A stretch of 64,000 nucleotides of DNA from Diplodia intermedia (lineage: Eukaryota; Ascomycota; Dothideomycetes; Botryosphaeriales; Botryosphaeriaceae): the NCBI GenBank assembly GCA_021495925.1, contig JAKEKT010000005.1:310001-374000 (forward strand). Direction: 5' to 3'. Below the pieces are notes generated by a model. That model saw nothing but the letters and a program-made list of their open reading frames with translations. It had not been told where the DNA came from and did no database searches. The position numbers and the translations under genes are program-made. This document shows positions 1-13,700 of this stretch, piece after piece; the stretch's first letter is position 1, and every line of letters begins with the position of its first letter.

Positions 1-1336
1 GGGATGACTGGCTGACGCATTTTCTAGGTAGTGGCCAGGGAGTGGTGATGAGCGATGATGAGCGAGTGGGGTTGGCCGCTCCCTCGATAGGATGATCGAG
101 AGCAAAGCAGCTGCCAGCTCAGCTAGCCCGGCGCAGCCCAGACGACGAAAGCAGAGCGCAGCGCAGGGCGGGAGGAGAAGGCCGCGACGCAGCGACACGG
201 GCAGCCAGGATAGCGGCAGATTGCCACGCCTGCCGCAGACCCCAGGGAGGCACAAACGGGAGCGCGCAGCGAGTGGCTCGGTGTGGCGCGCGGATTTAGC
301 TTTGGCCGGCGACGCTGCTGGAGCCGGCGGGCTGGAAATTGCAGCCTTCACAGCTGCTGACGGGACCGTTGCGCGCGTGCAGCATCCGAAGGAAAAGGCG
401 CGACGATCGCGGTTAACGCGAGCCGGACAGGCCGTATGGTTAGGCTGCTGAGTGGGCGGCTGATGAGGCCGGGGTGGGTCAGCTGGAAGCGGCACTGGTC
501 GGGCGCCGGTGGTGTGGCCGTGGGTGTGGGGGGGAGCTGGCGGGCATGTCGTTCCGTTTGGCTTTCGAGCTGACGCTGACGATGCTCTCCCTTGGAGGCC
601 GCGCGAGGCCCCGTGCTGGGATGATGATTTGCTCGCGGGCACCGTAACGGACAGCCGTCGCGAGCGGCTCAGGGGTGGAGCAGGCTATTTCCTGGGCACG
701 TTGCGGTGAGTGACGCCGCCTGCCGGAGCATTGGTGGTGGTGCGCTGGTCGTAAAGGATGCACCGCCGGCCACGAGGAGGCGCACGCACGATCGATGCGT
801 ATGGGGAGACGTTGCTACTCCTGGACGCGCTGACGGCGGCGCCCGCGGCACTCACCGGGCGGAATGTTCCTGGCAGCAGCCACAGCCTGCGGCAGTCGCC
901 GGCGTGCGGACGGCCTATGTGTTGCAGCATCGTGCGGCAACGGGTTGACGTTGGGGAGTGGAGGGCGCCGGGCAACAGGCCACGGTGATGGTGATGATGG
1001 TGAGGCCTGGGGGGGATCGGCAGGCAGAGAGTGACCGGCGCCTAGCCGCAACCTCGCCAGGATTGTCCAGCGCTGCACCTTCACAGCTGAACGCCGCGCC
1101 CCCTGCGCGCCCACCCACCAGACCCGCCCCGTTCAACGCTCATCGTCGGCCCCCAACCTGCCGATCGCCGCGTTCGCTGCAGACCGTTTCTTGGCGCTGT
1201 TCCAGCCGAGCCGCTGGACCGCGGCCGGCGCGCCGTCGGCAGCACGCTGCTCACCTCTCCTGCCTGTGCTTCCCCATCGTTGTCCGCCAGCAACTCTGTT
1301 CAATGTCCCGCCAGCCAATAACCGTCGCCACATCCC
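1..1336. other. upstream intergenic region
   Basis: GC-rich sequence with several short overlapping open frames on both strands, all rich in Arg, Pro, Ala and Ser and without any recognisable domain. They look like chance frames in GC-rich DNA. The stretch probably holds the promoter and 5' leader of the Mtc6-like gene that starts at 1337. Confidence 0.5.
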
Positions 1337-3310
1337 ATGTCGAGTCAGTACGAACCCTCCGATGCCGCCGAGCCCGCCCAGCCGTGGAGCGTAGCGCTGC
1401 TGGTGAGTCCCTGTTTCGACATCTCATTTCAACCCTCGCAATCCGCTTCCAAATCCCCATCACGCGCCCGCGCCTCATACTGATCGTCGCCGCAGTCTCA
1501 GCGAGACCTTGCTCTCGCCGTTCCCATCAATTACGTGACCCAGCCCACCGTATCCCTTACCGAGGCGTGCTTCGCGAAGAGACAGTACGGTGACGACGCT
1601 GCGCGCCGTTGTCTCTCCAATTTGCTGGACGTCGGCTTCAAGCGTTTTGTTGTCGATCTTTACTGGGATGCCGGCCGCGGTCTTTGGAGCCTTTGCCCGG
1701 TGCAAATCCCTGAATCCGCCTCGAATGATGACGATTCTACCCTTGGTATCATCTCATCGACGGCCGATGCTTCGTTCTCCTCGGTGGCTATGAGTACGGG
1801 TAGTCTGCAGGCACGGCAGGCAACAGCATTGTCTGGCTCCGCTCTGCGCTCTACGAGTCGATCTGTGTCCACTTCCAGTGCGCGAGCAAGCCCGACAGGG
1901 CAGGTGCAAGGAAGCGACGTGTTCCAGGCCAACTCGTACACATGCTCCGCTTCACTGAACGTCTCGACGATTTCTTCGCTCATTGCAGACTATCTCGATG
2001 GCACTGCCGATACCATCCGTGCTTCGGTCATTTACCTCATCTTCAACGTCCACGCTGCAGCGTCTAATTCCACCACTACGGCGCCGACGGCTTCGCAGCT
2101 GCCCACGGCAAATACTACCCTCTCTAATGTTTTAAGTGCTGACCTAGCTTCCTATTTGTATACCCCGACGCAATTGCGAGAAGACCGTGAAAATCTTAAT
2201 CGCACTTGGTTCGGCTACGATGTTGCATCGGACCAGGCGCTGACTCCTGCATTGAGATATCTCGATATCGATAGAGATGCCTACGGCACAATGTCTACTG
2301 TCGATGGATGGCCTGGCGAGGGTATCCTTGAATTTGGCCCCGACCACTTTCGCCTGTTAACAGCATTTGGCCGGATCGATCCGCAGATGGCAGATTATGA
2401 CGCCCAGGCTGACCATGAGATCCTCTTTCCTGAAGGGACTTTCCAATCTATCCGAGATGTTGCTTTGAGCGATTCGGGCAACGTTACCAACGGCTGCTTC
2501 TTTGACCAAAACGTGGACTATCTGACGGGCTCGACGAACTCGTCTTGGGCAATGTCTCCGAACTTTCCGGCTCAGGGCTCAACACCTGCACGATACTATA
2601 CATCTTCACCGTCTATATCCAATATCACTGCATGCGGCATTAGTCCGCTACTTAATCGGTCGCTGTCCGAAACAGCAGACGTTTCGTACGAGCCTTATCA
2701 GGCCATTGTCTACAGTTCAATTTGGAGCTGGGCAGACAACGAACCGCGAAATGTAACAAACAACGTCGACAACGCTGTGTATCTCCGTTGCGCAACGATG
2801 CAATTCTCCACTCACGGCCGCTGGGTGCTCACCGACTGTACTGAGCGACATCATGCAGCATGCCGCGTCAATGGCGGCGCACCGTTCCAATGGCGCATCA
2901 GCGACTCAGCAGACAGCTACACCGACTCGGACTCAATCTGCCCTGAGAACACTGCGTTCGATGCACCACGTACTGCGCTCGAAAATTCTTACCTTTTTGC
3001 AGCATTACAAGCGCGCGCTCGCGAAAACCCGGATGACTTCGACAGCGATGCCACCGTCTGGGTCAACTTCAACAGTCTGGCAGTGACAGACTGCTGGGTC
3101 GTTGGAGTCGATGAGAATTGCCCGTACGACCTGACATCCAAACAGGATGAAAATCGATTGGTCATTGTACCGACGGTGGCAGCAGTCATCGTCTTCGTTT
3201 GCGCTGTATTGACAATGTTCGTAAAGTGCGCCGGAAATAGACAATCGAGTAGGAAGACCAGAAAGCGTAGGATGCAAGAGGGATGGGAGTATGAGGGTGT
3301 ACCTTCGTGA
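1337..3310 (+). CDS. MTC6: Mtc6-like telomere-capping maintenance protein
   Basis: Fungal family named for the yeast gene whose loss worsens telomere-capping defects; the biochemical role is unknown. Exons 1337..1402 and 1496..3310 give 626 aa. Exon 1 encodes 22 residues, the intron starts GTGAGT and ends CGCAG, and exon 2 opens with SQRDLALAVPINYVTQP, which is the conserved N-terminus of the family. A start inside exon 2 is unlikely because the first in-frame codon there is GTG and would cut off that motif. The body is a long Ser/Thr-rich luminal or extracellular part with many Asn-X-Ser/Thr sites and scattered Cys. One membrane helix lies at about residues 577-600, followed by a short basic tail. 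Length and topology fit Mtc6. Family call is strong; start is well supported. Confidence 0.87.
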
Positions 3311-4569
3311 GCGAGCTACAAAAGTATTCAGCAACAGCATTGAAAACTCATTCGACTGCGTCCGAGTCCCGATCATTGCAACGTGGTGTCGGATTGCACT
3401 TTCCGTTGTCCGGCCTTCTTTCATTTTGCACGCGTTACAAAGGCGTCTGCCTTTTTCCGACCTCCACCGCCACCGGAGCAAGGAGCAGATCGAGGCCGAC
3501 TTCCCGGCCCTTTTGCCCGTGTTGCACTACTCCTACACCTGTGCCGATAAAAGAACGCGTCGCACAAGTTTTCCAAGGTATTTAGCTGGAAGCGCTTGCG
3601 GAGCATGGCAGGTGCATGGACGCCTTCACCGGTCAAAGAGAAGCATGGATGGTCCTGGCTGCGACTAACGGTGAAGTTGGGTGCCCGTAGTGATTCCTGG
3701 CCTGTGGTTTGTTTGCGCTGGGCTTGCATTGTGCCTGGTGGAACACATGGTTGGTGAAACCGCACGTTCGGCATATGGGCATCGGGAACGGAGTTGTTTG
3801 GCCAGAGGCGTTGGGCAAGGCAACGGAATACAGCCGACGGGACGACGGGTATGGTTAGCCGTTCAATCCCGGTGTCCTGTGTCTCGGAAGGATGCCGCAG
3901 AAGCCTGGTTCCATGGTAATGTTTACATTCCCGACAAAAATTGCAGGCCCCTGCAATCAATCACTGGTGGAGACGGGGGTGGATCTGGTGTAACCCGAGC
4001 GAGTACCACGGAGGGGCGAAGATGGCGATTGACTGGTCAAATGCTGGCAAACAGGGCGTGGGGCTAAGATTCAGAGTTCTGTACCGTGTACTACGACAGC
4101 TATGCACTGCGGGCAGCGAGGCTGATAGGATCCCTACCTGGTATGTATGTATGCCTGTAGCTAGGGGTTTGATGCGCGGTGGTGCTCTGTGGACAAAGAA
4201 AAAAAGTAGGGCTTCCGGGGCCTAGTACCTGCATGGCGGAAAACAATAGACGTCTTCTATTGCGCTCGCCATGCTTTTGTTGGGCGATCCACGCCATGCA
4301 GCAATTCTGCCCTACGATGGCGTGCGTTGTGGTGGGCCCTGGCCCTGGACTTTTTTTATCTTATCGCAGACAGCGGCAGGCGGCCAATGTCTCCGACGTC
4401 ACCCTGCGAAACAACTCGCAACACCAAAAAGCAAGTCCGCAGCCCGACCTTCCCTTAGCAAAACGCCCCTTGCGCCGTGACAGCCGCTGCAACCACGTAA
4501 TGCTGTACGGCTGATGTCCGATTGATCGACTCAATACGCCACGCCATCTATTCCGTCCTGCCATTACCA
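3311..4569. other. intergenic region
   Basis: Lies between the Mtc6-like gene and the L-2-hydroxyglutarate dehydrogenase gene, both on the plus strand. It contains only short overlapping frames without recognisable domains and a small GTAT repeat near 4141-4153. Nothing else can be supported. Confidence 0.5.
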
Positions 4570-5949
4570 ATGTTTGGCCCCGCATCCGCCGCAGCTCGCT
4601 GTCGTATCCAGGCCCTGTCGTACTCGCGCCGCGCTTTCTCGACAAGCACGCCGCTGCACGCCGACTTCACCCATGCTGTTATCGGTGGAGGCGCGGTCGG
4701 CCTGGCCATTGCCAGGCGACTGCAGCAAAAGGATGGTGTGTCAACCGTGCTGATCGAGAGGCACGGCTCCGTCGGCACCGAGACGAGCAGTCGCAATTCA
4801 GAGGTAGGGATTTAGGCCTTCCAATACTTGGGCTGAGATGCAGCAGTATGACCTCCCTCATTCTCTTCTCTGGACAGCTGGTGTATCGAGTATGCTTTTT
4901 GAGAGACGCCAATGTTAACGCGTTGCCGCCAGGTCATCCATGCCGGCCTCTACTACGGCCCAGACACGCTGAAGACCAAGCTGTGTGTCAAGGGCAAGGA
5001 GATGATGTACGACCTGTGCAAGCGCATGGCCATTCCGCACAACAACTGCGGTAAGTGGGTTGTCGCTCAGGACGACGGGCAGATGAAGCAGATTGAAAAG
5101 ACCCATGAGCACTGCCAGGCCATCGGCGTGCCCACGCATTTCCTTAGCAAGGACGACGCCAAGCGCCAAGAGCCTGACGTTCAAGCAAAGGCAGGCATTC
5201 TTGTCAGCCCAACCACTGGTATAGTCGACTCGCACTCGTTGATGCAGTTCCTGGAGGGCGACTTCGAGGACATGGGTGGAATCTGCGCCTTTGCGTCACC
5301 GGTGACCCGTATTACCCCGCTGTCTAGCGGCGGCAACAGCGCCCCCGGTTCGGCCGGATGGGAGATCACGACCAAGACGCCAGAGGGTGAGGAGAGCAGC
5401 ATCACGGCCGAAGTGCTGATCAACTCAGCCGGCCTCAGCGCTATCGCCCTCTCGAACTCTATTCTGCCCCCGGAGCGCCATCTTACCCCCGCTTACTGCA
5501 AGGGGTCATATTTCTCCTACTCTGCCTCTCACCCTAGGCCCAAGGTCCTCGTCTACCCTGCACCGCGCCCCGGCCTCGGCGGCCTGGGTACCCACTTGAC
5601 GCTTGACATGGGCGGCCGCATCCGCTTTGGCCCGGATGTCGAATGGGTCGACGATCCAACGGACCTCAAGGTGTCGGATAAGAACCTTGTCATCGCGCTG
5701 GAGGATATTCGGCTATATTTACCCGGCATCGACAAGAATGCCATTGGCCTGGACTATGCGGGAATGCGGCCGAAGCTGGGTAAGGCGGGCGTGTCGCAGA
5801 TAGGGGGGAAAGGCGGTTTCCAAGATTTCTATATCAAGAAAGAAGAGGGCTTCGAAGGGTTTGTCAATTTGCTGGGGATCGAGAGCCCAGGATTGACGAG
5901 CTGCTTGGCAATCGGAGATGAGGTATTTGAAATCCTCTACCGTCGATGA
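4570..5949 (+). CDS. L2HGDH: L-2-hydroxyglutarate dehydrogenase, mitochondrial (FAD)
   Basis: FAD-dependent oxidase of the DAO family that turns L-2-hydroxyglutarate into 2-oxoglutarate, a metabolite-repair step in mitochondria. Exons 4570..4803 and 4933..5949 encode 416 aa. The ATG at 4570 opens an Arg/Ser/Ala-rich presequence of about 30 residues typical of mitochondrial import. The FAD-binding Rossmann motif GGGAVG is at residues 39-44. The family signature ETSSRNSEVIHAGLYY spans the intron exactly (GAG then GTAGGG; GCCAG then GTCATC), which fixes the splice. The C-terminal half carries the expected GGKGGFQDFYI and LLGIESPGLTSCLAIG segments. Length is close to human and fungal homologues. 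The enclosing frame begins farther upstream only with TTG, so 4570 is the first ATG. Confidence 0.92.
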
Positions 5950-6635
5950 TGGATGTCGCAATGGAGGAGGAAGCGACGGGAGATAGTAAAGATTGGTGAG
6001 GAGTGTAACGATGAAACGTCACCCCTGCACCACGCCGCGTGTAGGCGTTATGAAGGGCGAAAGAGTGCTGGCATGAGCTCCGAATGAAGAGTTCCCCGGC
6101 GTGTACAGCATCGGTACGTTTTGTTCATGACCAAGAGGGCCTGTGTAGATACAGAGCAGCTTCCCTTCTGGGACACGCGTAAATAAATGGTCTTGATTGG
6201 CTGAGATGCGGTGATCGGGTAAATGTGATTCGTGGACTCGCGCTCGCAGGCGCACGAATAGTCGCGAGCGAGAGCGCCGAGTCGCTTCCAAAGGTAGCAG
6301 AGTCTGCAGGAAGTGGTCAACGGGCAGAAGTTGTTGCCCCTCGCTTAGAGGCCCCAGCGGCAGCCCGATACGCCGACGTCACTCCCGCTTCCGCCCAAGG
6401 GAAACGCGTTTGACTTTCGATTGCCTCTCTGCAGGTACGCAGTAACGCCGAACCCGTTTGCAATCCTGCAGCTTCCAAGAGACCCCAAGAAACACCACAC
6501 GCCCTGCAACCGCAACCGTCACCTCTTCCTATGCTGCTGGACCTACCACCTCGTCGCACCAACTTTTTCGCCCTTCGCTGACCTGGCCTTCACCCCGCCG
6601 CGAACATCGCGATCTACCTATAGCGCAGCTCCACC
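5950..6635. other. intergenic region upstream of UPF2
   Basis: No coding frame can be supported. A CRE-like GACGTCAC octamer lies at 6374-6381, about 255 nt before the UPF2 start. The region then becomes C/T-rich, as is usual for fungal promoters and 5' leaders. Confidence 0.45.
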
Positions 6636-9600
6636 ATGGAGCGCCATCGCAAGCGTACGCCCCATCGAGCCCACTCGTAGATGCGCTTCGGAGGCTGACA
6701 GCAGTAGGCGAGCTTCGCGAGCTCAACACCAAGGCCTGGGCGGGAGAGAAAGGTACGTCAATGCTCTGCGAATATATCCTGGAACCGTTGCCCCCAACCA
6801 CCACGCACCACGACCGCTGACGAGAGATTGCGCTCCTGTTTCGCAGATGTCTTCTCCGTCCAAGGTTCGCTCGACTCGTCCATGAAGAAGAACACGGCGT
6901 TCATCAAGCGGCTGCGCACGGCCATGACGGGCGCGTCCAAGGACACGTTTGTGGCCGAGGTGCGGTCGCTGTCGCTGCACAAATACCTGTCGGAGATCAT
7001 CTCGGCCTGCTACGAGGGGCTGACGAAGCTCAAGACGCCGGGCGACATCGCCACCGGCGTCGAGGTCATCAGCGCGCTGCACCAGCGCTTCGGCCCCGCC
7101 GAGTTCACCGGATACATTGGGTGGCACGTTGGCCGCGGGCTGGCGACGCCGGACAAGAGCCACCTGAAGACGCTGCCGCAGGATGTGCGTGAGCGGGAGG
7201 AGAAGGAGCGCCTGGCCCGCCAGCGCGTGTTGCTGCGCGTGGCGACGGAGCTGTGGCTTGTGGGCGTGTTGAGGAGCTTGGACGACGTCGTCCGGCCCGA
7301 GGAGGCGTCGAAGAACAAGGAGAATCTGAAGGGTGGAGAGGGTTTGCCGAAGAGCAAGAGCGCTGCCAATGGCACTCGCGCGGACAATGCGGATGCGGAG
7401 CCTTTTCCGTTGGAGGTGCTGAAGGACATGCTGGGACACGACCGGGACCACGTCAACCTGCCGCTGGTCGTCATCTTCGTGAAGAGCTTCTCGTGGGATG
7501 TTCTAGGAACCAAGTCGACGTCATCTGAGGGTAGGAAGACTGTTAACGAGGATGGCGCGACAAGTGCTGCCAGTGGCAAGCCTGACGAACCAACGGAGGA
7601 GGATGAAGAGGATTCCGAGGACCCGCCAATCACTTCTCCGGAATTGCGCCAGCGCTTCAAGAATGTCCTTAACCGGTACTTTGAGGATGTAAAGGCCCAT
7701 CTCGTTCGTGACCAGGAGAAGCTCGTCAACCAAGGCCGCCGCAATGCTGAGGCATACGTCAAGTCCGGAGAGGTGTTTGAGGACCGCCAAGCGAACTACG
7801 AGAAGCAGGTCAAAGCGCAGGAGAAACTTTTGGGGAATGCGCAGGTTCTGGCAGATGCTGTAGGCGCCGAGATGCCGGATCTGAAAGAGAAGGACACATC
7901 CACCAATCCTGGAGATGGTAGTATTGGCTTGGTAAAGACTGGTGAATATCTCCGGGGCCAAGGAGAGGGACCGGGGATCTGGGAGGACGAAGAGGAGCGC
8001 CGTTTCTACGAAAATCTAATCGACTTGAAAGACCGCGTCCCCGGAATCCTTTTGGAAGACGGCAAAAAGAAGAAAGGCGATGGAGATGATCAAGTTGGAA
8101 AGCGAGTGGAGCCTGAGAACAAGGAAGAGGCGGCAGCCCCTCCGGATGCAAAGCCTGTTGAGGGCGAGGACCAGTCCACAGCCATTGCAAACAAATCCGT
8201 TGGTGCTCAGGTCGACGCATTGCTAGCTCGCCTGCCCGAGTTCGTCAACAAAGACCAGGTGGACGAGATGGCCATTGAGTTCTGTTTTCTCAACTCAAAG
8301 GCGTCAAGAAACCGCTTGATCAAGGCTGTGTCAGATATCCCGAAAGGGCGCACCGATCTCCTTCCTCTCTACGCCAGACTCGTTGCAACTCTTGGGAAAT
8401 ACATGGCCGATGTCATCCAAGGCATTGTTGCATACTTAGATGACGAGTTCCGCAGCTTACAGCGTCGCAAGCAGAAGGACTTCTTAGGACAGGTCCGCAT
8501 GATCAACGTTCGCTATCTCGCGGAACTGACCAAGTTTGGCGCCGTCCCGGAGCATGTTATATTCCATTGTCTCAAGGTCAGCCTGGATGACTTCTCTCGG
8601 ATGAACATCGAAATCATATGCAATCTGCTGGAGAATTGCGGGCGGTACCTTCTGCGGAATCCCGAAACCTCGCCGCGCATGGCCTCCTTTCTTGAGACTC
8701 TGCAGCGAAAGAAGGCTGCTTCTCACCTTGGTCAGCAGGAGCGCATGCTCATCGAGAACGCAATGTACTATGTCAACCCTCCGGAGCGTGCAGCTATCGA
8801 GCAGAAGGAGAGGACTCCGCTTGAGCTCTTCATCCGCAAGCTGATCTATCTTGACTTGACCAAGAGAAACCTCGATAAGGTTGTGAAGCAGATCCGTAAG
8901 CTGCATTGGGAGGAAGAAGAGGTGGTTTCTATGTTGCACAAGATCTTCACCAAGCCTGGAAAGATAAAGTACAGCAACATCCACCTGCTGGCCGTAATTC
9001 TCGGCTCGTTGAACAGACACCACCAAGACTTCTGCATCTCCGTCATCGATGACTTGCTCGAGAATATCACGCTTGGGCTGGAGCTGAATGACTTCAAGTT
9101 CAACCAACGTCGGGTTGCGGAGGTGAAGTACCTTGGCGAGCTCTACATCTACAGGATGGTGGACTCGCCCGTCATTTTCGACACCTTGTACAAAATCGTG
9201 ACTTTTGGGCATGAGGGAGGTACGCCCAAGCCCGGATCGATCAATCCCCTGGACCCTCCGGATGACTTCTTTCGCATCCGCCTCGTCAGCAACCTGCTCG
9301 AGACGTGCGGAATGTACTACGACAAGGGCCAAGCTAAGAAGAAGCTCGATTTCTTCCTGACCTTTTTCCAGGTATGCAAACCACTAGCGTTAGAGATATC
9401 CTGCTGATGAGGACAGTACTACATCCAAACCAAGGACCAGCTGCCCATGGACATAGAATTCATGGTGCAAGATGCGTACGCCCTGACGCGTCCGCAGTGG
9501 AAACTTGCGACTTCCCTTGAGGAGGCCGGGAATACCTTTGCGGAGGCGGTCAAGGCCAATTATCAGCTGCAACAGTCACAGCCCAGTGGGGAACAGGAGG

Positions 9601-10711
9601 ACCAGGACGATGATTCAGGTGCTGAAGATGGTGACGAAGCCGATGGTGGCGATGATGACGAGCCGCAAGCCCGCGAAAGAAACGACGCCTCCTCCGGCGA
9701 AGATGCTGATGTCGGTATCCTGCCGGGCCTCTGGGACCATATACAATTGCTGACGAACCGGCAGACTCCCGGTGAGGACGACGGGGATTCGAGCGACTCT
9801 GATTCCGATGACGAGGAGGAACACATTGTCGTTACTCGTCCCGAGGACGAGAGGGACCCTGAGGCGGACGCCGAGTTTGATCGTGAATTGGCGAAGATGA
9901 TGGCTGAAAGTCTAGATTCGCGCAAGTTCGAGCGCAAGCCTATGTTCGACGTACCGCTTCCGATGAAGCGCAGCCGCGAGACGCCCGCTCCGACAGAGGA
10001 GAACACCGAACCGCAGGTTGCGAGCGCCGCACCGACCATGAAGTTCGCTCTTTTGAGCAAGAGGGGCAATAAGCAACAGGTTTGCTTCTCGTGCTTTTGC
10101 CTTTAGCTGCTGAAAGTGCGCTGACGCAGTTTCCTTTTCCAAATTCACAGACCAAGGCCATCGATCTCCCTGCAGATTCGACCTTCGCTGTTGCTATGCG
10201 CACACAACAGGAGGCGGAGCGTGCTGAGCAGCAACGCATCAAGAACCTCGTCTTGAACTACGATCTTCGGGATGAGAACGAATCAGATGGTGATAACAAC
10301 CTTCCCTTGACACCCAACCTCAACAAACGGCAGCAAACCCTTTCCCGGCAGCAGCGAGGAAGCCGGCGGAGCAACAAGTCGCGTCCGCAAAACGGCAGCA
10401 GCGCTCTTGCTTCGCCGCGCTCCAACAACGCTGGCCCAATCAACGCACAGCAGAGCAACAAGAACGGCAATGTTAACGTCTATGATGATACGACAGGTGG
10501 CCTCGAGAAGCAACACAATCCGTACAATGTCCCGCGCATCGACAAGGCAAGCAACAACCGGAGCACGCAGCGCGCGAGGAAGCTGCAACTAAGTGACGTT
10601 GACTGGTATGACAACACCAACACCAATCCCAACACCCAACAACGCAAGAACGGTGCAACCTCCAATGGCCGCGGCAGCTGGAAGAATGGCCAGCCGAAGA
10701 CGAGGAGTTAA
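6636..10711 (+). CDS. UPF2: nonsense-mediated mRNA decay factor UPF2/NMD2
   Basis: Scaffold of the NMD surveillance complex that bridges UPF3 and UPF1 on mRNAs with premature stops; cytoplasmic. Five exons are proposed: 6636..6654, 6705..6752, 6847..9371, 9417..10079 and 10151..10711, giving 1271 aa. The start sits in a good context (CCACCATGG), and the 19-nt first exon plus exon 2 gives MERHRKLGELRELNTKAWAG, which matches the usual fungal NMD2 N-terminus. An alternative acceptor 3 nt earlier would change one residue and add one. Three MIF4G domains are visible at about residues 35-300, 474-650 and 678-870, followed by an Asp/Glu-rich stretch near 930 and the UPF1-binding C-terminal region. 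A basic Asn/Gln-rich tail ends the protein. Family call is very strong; only the first intron is uncertain. Confidence 0.92.
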
Positions 10712-13700
10712 AGGGGCCAATTTCGCTCAGAGCGAAATAGACAACACGATAGGGCAACGTCAGCAGAACAGTATCGGCTAACTTTACGGGAACCGTTGTG
10801 CTCCTCACTATAGGACTTGATCTTCTTTTCTCGCTTTGACGCTTTACTTCCCGCGAAACCGAATCGACGACGAGAAAGATCGATGAAATCCGATAACGAT
10901 CAGCAAGCCTCCCAGCAGTGTAAGTCTTGGCCGGCAAGCATTGTAGACAGCGAGGCAGGCCGACCAGCGGAGGAGGGGAAATGGAAGGCCGGGACCTCTC
11001 CTGACCCTTGGTTGCTCACCCTACCCTTCGCCGAGGGAAGGATCAAGTGCCAGGGACAGCCGGGCACAGCAACAAGGCACTACTTTCTTTTATCCCGGGC
11101 CGCTTCCGCTCCCGGCCATTTGAGGCGCTGCTTTTCCCGTCCCGCCCCCTGCTAGCATGCTTACATGCGTGTTATGCACCTAGGCCTGTTCTTCGGCGGC
11201 CGGTCGGCGAGATTGCGGTGCATTGGCTTGGAACAAGCTTACTGAGGCTGGCTGCAGGATGGGAAGCAAAATGGAAGAGAGAGAGAGAAAAGGGCCGTCG
11301 TAATGGGGTGCTGTTTTCCTGCCAGCTCGGCTTTCTTTGCGGATGATAGTGATTTAGATTACTGCGGTGCTTTTTAATTTTAGTATCTCTTCGGGTATTT
11401 CCTTTGCCCCCGTTCCTCTTGATTAGCTTCCCGCTTTATACGCGGGGCTTGCCCTTCCGGTACGGGGTCTGATGATTCCGCCACCCGGTTTCTTCCTCTC
11501 GGCCGTTGAGCATCCTTCGGCCGTTGGAACGTCGAGCTTACTTTGGTTCGCATGGCTTGCATGTTCCCGCCCGTTGTGCTGCTGCCTCGGCTGCTTCTCC
11601 TTCGGCATTTGCGATCGATGGCTACCGAACGCCGCGGAGACAGTATCTTTTCGTTACTCCCGTTGGAATCATCATACGCGTCGCGTGCATTTGGCCACTA
11701 GAATCGGGCCGCGCGTGCACAATCAATCCTTCAAGCTTCCCTTTTTTTTTTTCCCTTGATTTTTTTTTTTTGGTTTCCTCCCCTTCCCTTTCATTTCCAC
11801 CCCCGCCATTATTCCTTTGCGCCGCTCATCTGATGCCGGGAAGGAAGGAATAGCTGCGTAAAGCGGTGTGTCGTCGGCGCAGGCGGTCAGAGTAGCGATG
11901 CTTTAGCGCGCGTGAGTGATGCCGTGACCGGTGTGGCATACTACGTAGCAATGGCATGGCCGTTTGACCGGTGTGGATCGGGGTGGGTTTTTTCAATGCC
12001 AGTTATTAAACGGCGGTGGTGATGGCGGTTTTCTTGGTCGTGTTTTTTGGTTGCCTGCCCTTTTCTTGCTAACGGGGGTGGTAGGGGGGATCGGGCAGGG
12101 TGGTTTGAGGTGAGCGCTGCCGTTGTTTGCTTTTGCGTGCCTTCGTCGGGGCTTTTTAAAAGTCGGTGTGAGGATGGATGGATGGGATCAGCAGGGTCTG
12201 CCTGCCATGCGAGGGAATCCCCGTCGTGTGGCCATCCTTTCTGGTATCGTCTCATGTCAGCGCGTGGGTTGTGGGCGAGGAAGGAGACGATTCCGGGAGA
12301 GGAAGGAGACGTTTCCGAGGTTTGTTCGCCTCGTCGAAGCGGGATCTCAACGCTTACATGTGCCTGCAGCAGAACATGTCCGGTGCGGCCGCCCTGCCTG
12401 TGTTGAGATTGCAAGAAGTTGAGACTCCACTCGAGCCGATTCAAGGGAGTGAGTGAAGCCAGCTGAGCTGGAAATCGTCGGAAACTCCTACTGTCTTCTC
12501 GTGGATGGCAGACTGTCTCGGAAACTCCCGTCGTGGACTACTCTTCACGTGCCGTTTGCATCTTGGAGGTGAGAATTAGAAATAACGTCGAGGGGCGCAC
12601 GCTTGCGGAAACGGTGGGCCTGGAAAGCTTGTCGCGAGCTCGTCAATGGTTGGGTTGCGAGGCGGCACGGGTCTTTGACCGCACGATTTGTTGATATTCA
12701 CGTCAGTCGGGTCGTTAGCTAGTGCCAAGTATTGGGAGATGATGCTGCAAGTCATCGGTGGCTGGAAATTGCCTAAATGGGAAGGGTTGTTTGTTTGGGG
12801 CCGGGTTTTGGGAATTTGAGGTACCGGGTATGCAAGATATCGGGCGCTCGCCTGATGAAACAGGATCAGAGGTCTGGGGTGTTTGTGGAGTCAAGGTTGG
12901 TCTAGTGTGCCACGAGGAAGTAGGCTGGACCGGTGTTCGTTGGTGCTTTTTCAAAATCAGGTTCGACCAGCGGGAATGCCAAAGCAGAAATGGCGTGTTT
13001 ATGATGGATGGGGACTTGAGACATACTCGCCCATATCCCCTGCATTCTGGCCGCCGTTGTCTACGCGGGGATCCGGATGCAGGCGGCAGCCAGCGGGGTT
13101 CAGCACGGCGAAAGGAGAGAACAGCATGCCAATCGCCACCTCGACAATGACATGTCCCTTGCGATCGGGAATATGGGCGAGACGGAAAAGCTTTAGCAAG
13201 TCCACGGACCCTGACACACGTGGTGCCGTTGGGATCTTCGGCACGTGGTCGAGGGGATGAGGATCGGAGGCATATGAGTGGCGGACGCGGCCGATGGTTC
13301 CCTAGCGCCATCTCCTCCAGAGTTCTGTGTACACGACCCCGCGCGTGGCACTCGAAACGTGGAATCCGGTCTCGGCCCATGGTCGACGGGGATTCTGCAT
13401 CCCGCGGCGGGGCCCTTCGCCCACGCGGAGGCTGCATGCAGGGCCATCGCGGCCACCTTTTCGGGGCCGATTAGGTTTGGAGCCGGTCTCGATAGCCGTC
13501 GATCGCTTTGCGGCGCATTGTCCGTTCCGTCATGCATTTCTGACGAGACTAGAGCTTTCGTGTAGTTAAGCAGAGCCACTATCGAGGGGGGTTGCCTGTT
13601 TGGGAACGCACTATTGCGCGAGAGCATCTTACCAAGGGCTGGGCCTGGTGGTGGCAACACGGTGAACTGCCGACGGCTGCCGAAGAGACCATGCTCATGG

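Noticed and set aside
92..451. Plus-strand frame of 119 codons at the window start
   Set aside because: Arg/Ala/Ser/Gln-rich with no pattern and no support; likely chance in GC-rich DNA.
8484..9332. Minus-strand frame of 282 codons
   Set aside because: Antisense shadow of the third MIF4G domain of UPF2.
12715..13437. Minus-strand frame of 240 codons in the large gap
   Set aside because: No domain, no hydrophobic core pattern, Arg/Pro/Ser-rich throughout, no promoter-like leader. Treated as chance.
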